From DASRIA01 sp035650255 (GTDB lineage Bacteria > Actinomycetota > Thermoleophilia > Solirubrobacterales > JBBDJG01): 64,000 bases of DNA. Position numbers and translations under genes: made by a program. The stretch spans positions 61,568 through 125,567 of the forward strand of contig DASRIA010000045.1 in the NCBI GenBank assembly GCA_035650255.1, given 5' to 3'. This document shows, piece after piece, positions 58,464 through 64,000 of the stretch. The notes beneath the pieces were generated by a model. The model ran no database searches, had not been told where the DNA came from, and was given only the letters and a program-made list of their open reading frames with translations. The first letter of the stretch is position 1. The number at the start of each line of letters is the position of its first letter.

Positions 58464-60454
58464 CGCTCCTTCACGGCTCGGATCTCGACCGTCACCGGAT
58501 AGGCGGGGTCGGTGTGTTCGAGCTCTGCGGGCCGCAGCTCTTCGACCGCCAGGCCTTCCAGGAACGCGACGGCGCTCAAGACGTTCCCGCGGCCTTGAAC
58601 GACCATGTTCTCGGCCGGAAAGACCTCTTCCAGCAGACGTTTGACCACGAGTGGGGTGAAGCTCCAGTACCAGTCCCACCCCTCTTCCGGCCGGATCGGG
58701 GTGATCCCGGGGACCGTGGCGAGCAACACCCCGTTGGGCTTGAGGACGCGGTGCAGGGTCCTGATTCCCGCGCGCACGTCGTACACGAGTTGGAGCGTCT
58801 GCGTGCAGATGATGCAGTCGTAGGTGTTGGACGGGATGTGATCTGCGTTCGCGAGATCGCCGATGATGTTTGCGTCGGGATTGGTGTCCTCGACCGCGAG
58901 CACGTCGCTCCTGGCTACGCGAGAGCCGCCGAAGCGACGGGTGTACTCGTCGTCACCGAACTCGAGGACATGCCCGTGGACGTCGGCGGCGCAGCGGCCC
59001 AGGAACGACTCTATGTAGTGGCGGTCGATCGGCCGGCCCCGGTCGAAGCCGAATATGTCGCTGATCGGGGTCGTTCGGCGCAGGCTCCCGAATCGAACGT
59101 GGTAGGGCCGGCGCTTCCTCGGCGGCCACTCCTCCATCTCCGATCGCGGTGAACGACCGAAGAGCGAGCCCGCGAACCGGTGCCGCACTGCAGCGAGAGA
59201 GAGAATGCCACGCGGATAGTGCCGGAGAAGCACGCCGATCCCGCGCGCGCTCTCCTTCCACCGGTGCCTCGAGATCCCCGTGCGGATCTGCGCGACGAGC
59301 TGCTCGCCGTAGAGCTTGCCCCAGGCGCGGCGGCCTGCCCTGTAGGCCTCGCGGTACTGCTTGTTCTTTCGGACGTACGGCTTCTGCGGGCGAAGTGCCG
59401 CGTGTACGGACCGCAGCATCAGGTCCGACGCGCCGCTCATGTTCGAGCCGTGCATGCGGTACTCGGCGACGGGCTCCTGGTGGGACGAGATCGGGAACTC
59501 CCTCGCGATCCGGAGGAACATGTCGTAGTCCTCGCATGCCTTGAAGCTCGTGTCGAAGCCGCCGAGCCGCTTCAGCACCGAGCGCTGGTACATCACGGTG
59601 GCGTGCATGCCGATGTACTCAGGCTCGAGCAACGCGCGATACCGGTCCTCGTCGTCTCGCGGCTTCGTCGTCCAGGGAAGGGACGCGCCGTCCGAGGCGA
59701 TCGTGGTGGACGTACCGAACACGAAGCCCGACTCGGGATTCTCGGAGAAGCACCTCAGGTTCGCCTCGACCGCGTGTGGAAGCAGCCGGTCGTCCGCGTC
59801 CAGGAAGACGACGTAATCTCCGGTGCTTCGGCGGATGCCCGTGTTGCGTGCGGCAGCGAGGCCCGCGTTCTCCTGGTAGGTGTACTCGACGCCCGGGTAG
59901 CGGGCGACGACCTCCGAGGTGTTGTCGCTCGAGCCATCATCCACCACGACGACTTCCAGACGCGGATGAGTCTGTGCGAGAACGCTGCGAATCGCCTCGT
60001 CGAGGTAGTGGGCATGGTTGTAACAAGGGATCACGACCGAGACGAGCTCCTCGCCCAACGGCATCGCGCTCGCCCGCCCGTCGCTGCGGGTCTCGATCAC
60101 CACGAACGGGATTCGGCGCTGGTCCCGAAGGACTACCTGCACGGCAAGCTCGAGGTGCGGCTGGGCGAGCACGCTGATCGTGGTCCGGAAGCCGCTCTTT
60201 CCCGCGTCCGGCACGTCGGGGTGCTCGGCCGCTATGCCCGGCCTCGGATCGCCGAGCGGCGCACGATGGAACACCCGGCGTCCGTCCCCGAGCTCGATCG
60301 CGACCGCGGGTGTGCTCCGTCCGAAGACCCAGCCTTCTACGTCGAGGGCCGACGACTCGGCCTGGCTGCCTGGCGCCGGCGAGCCGATCGAGCCTGCGAT
60401 CTCCGGAGACTCGCGGTCCTCCTCCCTCACGTGAACGATGTCGATCAGCGCCAT
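58460..60454 (-). CDS. GT2 glycosyltransferase fused to methyltransferase, with GW module
   Basis: 664 residues from ATG 60454. A GW-type beta module (LDVEGWVFGRSTPAVAIELG, about 37-125) is followed by a GT2 domain (LVSVVIPCYNHAHYLDEAIR about 139, VVFLDADDRLLP about 222, CEDYDMFLRIAREFPISSHQ about 300). The C-terminal methyltransferase begins about 490 (VLEFGDDEYTRRFGGSRVAR, TYDCIICTQTLQLVYDVRAG). The methyltransferase motif I is less canonical. GT2 plus methyltransferase in one chain could cap a chain by methylation. Starts five bases after the preceding stop. Confidence 0.85.
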   Translation of the reverse strand: MALIDIVHVREEDRESPEIAGSIGSPAPGSQAESSALDVEGWVFGRSTPAVAIELGDGRRVFHRAPLGDPRPGIAAEHPDVPDAGKSGFRTTISVLAQPHLELAVQVVLRDQRRIPFVVIETRSDGRASAMPLGEELVSVVIPCYNHAHYLDEAIRSVLAQTHPRLEVVVVDDGSSDNTSEVVARYPGVEYTYQENAGLAAARNTGIRRSTGDYVVFLDADDRLLPHAVEANLRCFSENPESGFVFGTSTTIASDGASLPWTTKPRDDEDRYRALLEPEYIGMHATVMYQRSVLKRLGGFDTSFKACEDYDMFLRIAREFPISSHQEPVAEYRMHGSNMSGASDLMLRSVHAALRPQKPYVRKNKQYREAYRAGRRAWGKLYGEQLVAQIRTGISRHRWKESARGIGVLLRHYPRGILSLAAVRHRFAGSLFGRSPRSEMEEWPPRKRRPYHVRFGSLRRTTPISDIFGFDRGRPIDRHYIESFLGRCAADVHGHVLEFGDDEYTRRFGGSRVARSDVLAVEDTNPDANIIGDLANADHIPSNTYDCIICTQTLQLVYDVRAGIRTLHRVLKPNGVLLATVPGITPIRPEEGWDWYWSFTPLVVKRLLEEVFPAENMVVQGRGNVLSAVAFLEGLAVEELRPAELEHTDPAYPVTVEIRAVKER

Positions 60455-60459
60455 GTCGA

Positions 60460-61782
60460 CTACTGGCGCAGAAGGGAGACGAGACCCCGGCGGTCGTAGC
60501 GAGCGAGCATCACCAGATTCCGGATGGCGCTTCGCCACCGATGCTGTGCCATGTCGAGTCGTGTGTCACTGACGGCCTGGCTGCCGTAGTACTGCCGCGT
60601 GAACTCCATGCCCTCCCTCCACGCCTGCCTTGCTTCCCTGGTCTGCATTGCGTTCTGCCGCTGAGAGCGCAGCACGGCAGCACAGGCCTGCAACATCACA
60701 TTTGCGTTCCCGCTCATGTTGGCCCCGTGCACGCGATACTCGGCGACGCTCTCGTTGTGGCAGTAGATGGGGAAGTCTTTTGCGACACGCAGATAGAGGT
60801 CATAGTCGGCAGCCGGACCTACACCTTCGGCGAAACCTGTCACCCACTCGAAGACGCACCGCCGGAACATGACTGCACCGGGCATCGGCACTGTGTTGCC
60901 GCGGAGCAGCCACAAGTAGTGGTCCTCCTGATCGTAGGGCTCGGGCCGCTCGGCCAGGGGAGTTCCATCGGAGGCGATTCGCGTGCACAAGCCCGCAACG
61001 AACGCGGCTTCGGGATGGCCGCTGAAGCCCTCGAATCCCAACTCGAGCGCGCGCGGCAGCAGGCGGTCGTCCGCATCCAGGAACACGAGGAAGTCGCCGT
61101 TGGTATGCCGTATGCCGGTGTTGCGCGCGGCAGACAGGCCGGCATTCTCCTGAGTGATGCACCGGACACCCGGATAACGCGCTGCGACCTCAGCGACATT
61201 GTCCGTCGATCCATCGTTCACCACCACGATCTCCCAATGCGCGTACGTCTGGGCAAGCACGCTTTCAATCGCCTCTGGCAAGAAATGTGCCTGCCTGTAG
61301 CAGGGGATCACGACCGAGATGAGACGCGCAAGTGAGTCATCGGCTGCCGCTCGCCACCCGAGGTGAGTGCGGATGACGCCCAAGTCGATTCGGCTCCCGC
61401 CCCTCGAGACCGCGCGGACGCGGAGCTCGATGTCCGGTCCCATTCCCAGCAAGCTGAGCCGCGTCTGGAAGCCGGCACGGGCGGCGTTGGGCACGTCGGG
61501 AAAGCCGTCGCTGAGGTCGGGACGCGGGAAGCCGAGCGGAACCCGCTGTAGGACCTTGCCGTCCGCGATGACCTCCACAGCCACGGCGGGGCTTCGCTTC
61601 GCCAGAACCCAACCCATGATCTCCACGGCGAAGGCCTCTGTCCGACTGCCCTGCACGGGGAAGTCGATATGACCACCCAGGAGCTCTTCGGGATCTATCT
61701 CTGGCTGAGAAACAGCCGTGATCTCGGCTAGAAGGCCCACGCCTACTTGTCTACCTGATCCTGCAGTGGGCGGCCACCGCAA
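60460..61782 (-). CDS. GT2 glycosyltransferase with N-terminal GW module
   Basis: 440 residues from TTG 61782 with GGGAG nine bases upstream; GTG 61740 is a possible start. The GW module (AVEIMGWVLAKRSPAVAVEV) and GT2 domain (LISVVIPCYRQAHFLPEAIE, LVFLDADDRLLPRALELGFE, GPAADYDLYLRVAKDFPIYC) are closely related to the GT2 part of the next gene, so the two arose by duplication. This one lacks the methyltransferase tail. Confidence 0.87.
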   Translation of the reverse strand: MRWPPTAGSGRQVGVGLLAEITAVSQPEIDPEELLGGHIDFPVQGSRTEAFAVEIMGWVLAKRSPAVAVEVIADGKVLQRVPLGFPRPDLSDGFPDVPNAARAGFQTRLSLLGMGPDIELRVRAVSRGGSRIDLGVIRTHLGWRAAADDSLARLISVVIPCYRQAHFLPEAIESVLAQTYAHWEIVVVNDGSTDNVAEVAARYPGVRCITQENAGLSAARNTGIRHTNGDFLVFLDADDRLLPRALELGFEGFSGHPEAAFVAGLCTRIASDGTPLAERPEPYDQEDHYLWLLRGNTVPMPGAVMFRRCVFEWVTGFAEGVGPAADYDLYLRVAKDFPIYCHNESVAEYRVHGANMSGNANVMLQACAAVLRSQRQNAMQTREARQAWREGMEFTRQYYGSQAVSDTRLDMAQHRWRSAIRNLVMLARYDRRGLVSLLRQ

Positions 61783-61797
61783 GACCGTCTGCTCCCG

Positions 61798-62541
61798 CTA
61801 ACCGTCCGCGCCTCGTGTGAGCCTCCAGACCAGTGTGAACCAGTCGTCGTACCGCCAGTCGCGCGTCTCCTGCTCATTCCATTCGTAGCCATGCGATGTC
61901 AGCCCTCGCGCGGCCAGCGGCTCGACCTCCTGCTGGAGGCACTCGAGCCCCAGCGCCTTGGTCAGCACAACCCGCTGCCCATTCCTGTCGTACGCGACGA
62001 GGTGACCGTCCTCCGGGACCAGATCGTGCTGATGCAATCCCTCCCACTCAGCGTTCGTGCCTTCGCGCAGAAAACCCTCGCAGTACAAGAGGCCCCCATC
62101 CTTGACCATCATCGCCAGCTGCTGCATGCACTGACGAGGATCGCGGGTGTGGTCGAGTGCATTGCTCGAGTACGCCAAGTCGAAACTACGTGGAGGGAAG
62201 AGCCGCGAGAGCTGCTCCCCAAATCCCATCATGGGCTTGACCGGATACGAGCATCCGGCCATCAGGCTCGCGTACTCGTCGGCAAGCGGGTCCACGGCAG
62301 TGAGCTGAAACAGCCGCTCCTCCACGCCCCACGCGAGCAGCGACACGGGCCCGGACCCCAACTCCAGCACCTCGAGCTGCCCGCGCTTTCCACTTGCCTT
62401 TACCCAGCGCCGAAGCCCCGCCGGGAATGCGCTCTCCCAGCACTGGGGGTCCGAGACACGGGCGCCGTGCTTGGCGATGTAGTCCTCCCAGAAGCCGAGC
62501 TCCGCCGCATAGTCCCCATCGAGCCCGGAACCGTGCGTCAT
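61798..62541 (-). CDS. SAM-dependent methyltransferase
   Basis: 247 residues from ATG 62541 (ATGA overlap with the GT61 stop). Class I methyltransferase: LEVLELGSGPVSLLAWGVEE (motif I), LTAVDPLADEYASLMAGCSY and SFDLAYSSNALDHTRDPRQC then MQQLAMMVKDGGLLYCEGFL. Related by pattern to UbiE/COQ5-type sugar or lipid methyltransferases of glycan clusters. The frame is open upstream, but the overlap fixes the start. Confidence 0.87.
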   Translation of the reverse strand: MTHGSGLDGDYAAELGFWEDYIAKHGARVSDPQCWESAFPAGLRRWVKASGKRGQLEVLELGSGPVSLLAWGVEERLFQLTAVDPLADEYASLMAGCSYPVKPMMGFGEQLSRLFPPRSFDLAYSSNALDHTRDPRQCMQQLAMMVKDGGLLYCEGFLREGTNAEWEGLHQHDLVPEDGHLVAYDRNGQRVVLTKALGLECLQQEVEPLAARGLTSHGYEWNEQETRDWRYDDWFTLVWRLTRGADG

Positions 62542-63563
62542 GAGTCGAGATGTCGAAACGCAAGCTCGAGCTGATCGAGGTTGACGTGCACGCGGTCGCC
62601 ATGGGGATACGGGAAATACTGCGAGTTGCGGTCGACCACCATGAGGTAGCGGTGGTCTAGCGCCCTGCAGATGCCGAACGACGCACCGTTCAGGTACAGC
62701 GGAGAGAAGCACTCGATCACGGTCGAGCGCTCCTTCATGAAGGCGCAATGCGCGAAGGCGCTGCCATGGGCGCCCGCGATCACGGCAGCGTCCCGCGCCG
62801 CGGCGAGCTGTTGCTCGAGAGACAGGCTTCCGATGTCCACGCGCTCGAACCCGTGGCGTTCTGCGCATGCGTGAACCTCATCGGGGTTGACGAGATCGCG
62901 ATCCGCGGACTCGACGTTCGACCCTCGGTCGAGCCAGAGCCGCTCGCCGTACGGCGAGCGGATGCCGGCAACACCTGTCAACAGCGCGGCACGGAGCGCC
63001 AGGAAGGCGCTCGGCGGCTCGTCGAGCGCATCGAAGTTGATGGCGGTCGTGTAAACGGCGGAGCGGAAGACCGTCGGCTCTGTCACTTCGTCGGCGATGC
63101 GTTCCCTGGAGATGCCCAGGATCCGGAGAGACTCCCGAGCGAAGGGTGGCATCGAGGACAGCACGTAGCGCCCGGCGTATCGTGCGCGCTCCAGGATCGT
63201 GACCTTGAGCAGTTCCTCGAGCCAGTGCGTGAAGTTGTGCGCGTACAGGTTGGACAAGATGCAAACGGTCTCGTCGACCTCGTGGAGGTCGAAGCGCGTG
63301 CGAAATTGCCCTCCCCCGCCGTGCCAGCCGTTGCGCTGCTCGAAATCAAAGTTCCACGGGTCTCGGATCGCCTCCTCCGGAACGACGCGGTCGTCGATGA
63401 CCTGAATCCGGAGCTCGGGCAGATAGAGAACGTTGTCGACGGTCGTGAGGGCGTACGCGGTCCCGTTGACCAGCACTTCATCGACCTGGGCCGGGGCCGC
63501 TTTGGGCTCCTTGAGGACCGATCTGCAGACGAGCGCGTCGAGGTCGAGTGGCGCGTGCGTCAC
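62538..63563 (-). CDS. GT61-family glycosyltransferase
   Basis: About 341 residues from GTG 63563, six bases downstream of a GATAAT -10, so possibly leaderless; ATG 63677 is open but would overlap the divergent gene and its promoter. The GT61/DUF563 blocks are YAHNFTHWLEELLKVTILER, LLTGVAGIRSPYGERLWLDR and the conserved VIAGAHGSAFAHCAFMKERS, followed by TVIECFSPLYLNG. First gene of the minus-strand operon ending in the deacetylase. Confidence 0.85.
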   Translation of the reverse strand: MTHAPLDLDALVCRSVLKEPKAAPAQVDEVLVNGTAYALTTVDNVLYLPELRIQVIDDRVVPEEAIRDPWNFDFEQRNGWHGGGGQFRTRFDLHEVDETVCILSNLYAHNFTHWLEELLKVTILERARYAGRYVLSSMPPFARESLRILGISRERIADEVTEPTVFRSAVYTTAINFDALDEPPSAFLALRAALLTGVAGIRSPYGERLWLDRGSNVESADRDLVNPDEVHACAERHGFERVDIGSLSLEQQLAAARDAAVIAGAHGSAFAHCAFMKERSTVIECFSPLYLNGASFGICRALDHRYLMVVDRNSQYFPYPHGDRVHVNLDQLELAFRHLDS

Positions 63564-63569
63564 CACCTT

Positions 63570-63603
63570 ATTATCGGCAGCGAACCGGACCCCGCCATAG
63601 AAT
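63570..63603. promoter_or_regulatory. Divergent promoter pair, copy 2
   Basis: Leftward GATAAT at 63570-63575 lies six bases before the likely GTG of the GT61 gene. Rightward TAGAAT at 63598-63603 lies nine bases before ATG 63613. Neither has a clear ribosome-binding site, so both look leaderless or nearly so. The rightward half matches the promoter at 53.5 kb. Confidence 0.45.
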
Positions 63604-63612
63604 TGGACTTGG

Positions 63613-63653
63613 ATGCGCGAGGGGAACGCATATCTGCATCCACTCCACGCAAG
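63613..63653 (+). repeat. Shared promoter-proximal start sequence, copy 2
   Basis: Second copy of the 41-base element at 53559-53599. The codons GCA, TAT, CAT and CCA in it are unusual in such GC-rich genes, yet the bases are identical in both copies. Confidence 0.8.
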
Positions 63654-64000
63654 CACTCCGGCGATCTCGGTCGTCATCGCGACGCTCGATCGCGCGGAGG
63701 TCCTGTCCGGGACGCTGGAGAGCCTCGACGGCCAGACGACCGCCCCCGATCACGAGGTCATAGTCGTCGACCATGGATCGACGGACGCGACTCCCAAGAT
63801 CTGTCTTCCGCGCGCCCGGGATGGCCGGCTCCGCTACCGCCGGATCGCCGACGTCGGCGATGCCCTGGCCAGGAACGCCGGGCTGCTGGCCGCGCGAGCG
63901 CCACTGGTCCTGTTCCTCGACGATGACGCGGCGGCTCCTGACCTGCTGGCGCAGCACGTCCGGAGCCACGAGACCCACCCGGAAGAGTCCGTCGCCGTGC
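63613..64000 (+). CDS. GT2-family glycosyltransferase, partial
   Basis: The frame is open through the right edge, showing 129 residues. After the leader MREGNAYLHP, a GT2 domain begins: PAISVVIATLDRAEVLSGTL, VIVVDHGSTDAT, and LVLFLDDDAAAPDLLAQHVR with a D-x-D. It starts the next operon of the glycan cluster, so the cluster continues beyond 64 kb. Confidence 0.85.
   Translation, partial: MREGNAYLHPLHASTPAISVVIATLDRAEVLSGTLESLDGQTTAPDHEVIVVDHGSTDATPKICLPRARDGRLRYRRIADVGDALARNAGLLAARAPLVLFLDDDAAAPDLLAQHVRSHETHPEESVAV

Noticed and set aside
63564..63677. ATG 63677 as the GT61 start
   Set aside because: It would cover the divergent promoter and the shared start sequence; family similarity begins only after 63563.

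Overview
The window is high-GC, tightly packed bacterial DNA. GTGA/ATGA/TGATG start-stop overlaps are frequent, GTG and TTG starts are common, and several promoters look leaderless. The protein set (LAxTG-type sortase and anchor, trehalose/maltose-type ABC operon, FemAB-like acyltransferases, sigma factor with a SnoaL tail, DUF6351, beta-helix and Calx-beta secreted proteins) points to an actinobacterium, probably of the Thermoleophilia/Solirubrobacterales type. That placement is an inference from protein families, not from a marker gene.

Region 1 (1-3.6 kb): a cobalamin riboswitch heads a minus-strand operon of a secreted DUF4430 protein, a DUF4430 lipoprotein and an ECF-type permease (cut by the window edge). 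DUF4430 is related to the C-terminal domain of transcobalamin and intrinsic factor, so this looks like a surface B12 capture and uptake system. Region 2 (3.6-11.3 kb): an AEC transporter, tRNA-Glu and tRNA-Leu, a GMC oxidoreductase, two large exported proteins and a membrane PAS protein. Region 3 (11.3-20.1 kb): a ParB-like-domain protein, then a five-gene alpha-glucoside operon (GH13, binding protein, two permeases, ATPase), with two tandem FemAB-like acyltransferases diverging from it.

Region 4 (20.1-25.8 kb): two paralogous beta-helix secreted proteins and small exported proteins, then a degenerate stretch with a frameshifted tyrosine-integrase remnant and paired 14-bp repeats beside tRNA-Pro. 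This is a decayed integrated element. Region 5 (25.8-29.2 kb): an FAD oxidoreductase plus FGGY kinase pair (glycerol-like), tRNA-Gly and a LysE exporter. Region 6 (29.3-34.8 kb): an ECF sigma factor with a membrane beta-propeller partner, exported proteins, a CAP-domain protein, and a sortase beside a collagen-like LASTG-anchored surface protein. Region 7 (35-42.1 kb): DUF6351 protein, TetR regulator, tag glycosylase, a second sigma factor with DUF1428, and a VOC/PPOX/alkyltransferase-like operon.

Region 8 (42.2 kb to the right edge) is a surface-glycan cluster arranged in several divergent and convergent operons. It holds GT92, GT61, GT4 and at least five GT2 glycosyltransferases, six methyltransferase domains, a DegT aminotransferase, a FemAB-like acyltransferase, a polysaccharide deacetylase and an exported glycosidase-like protein. 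Several proteins share two non-catalytic modules, and two divergent promoters carry a near-identical promoter-plus-start sequence. No flippase, polymerase or export ABC transporter is visible, so the cluster probably continues past 64 kb. The product is most likely a heavily methylated, N-acylated amino-sugar-containing glycan. It and the B12 operon are the parts most likely to hold undescribed biology.
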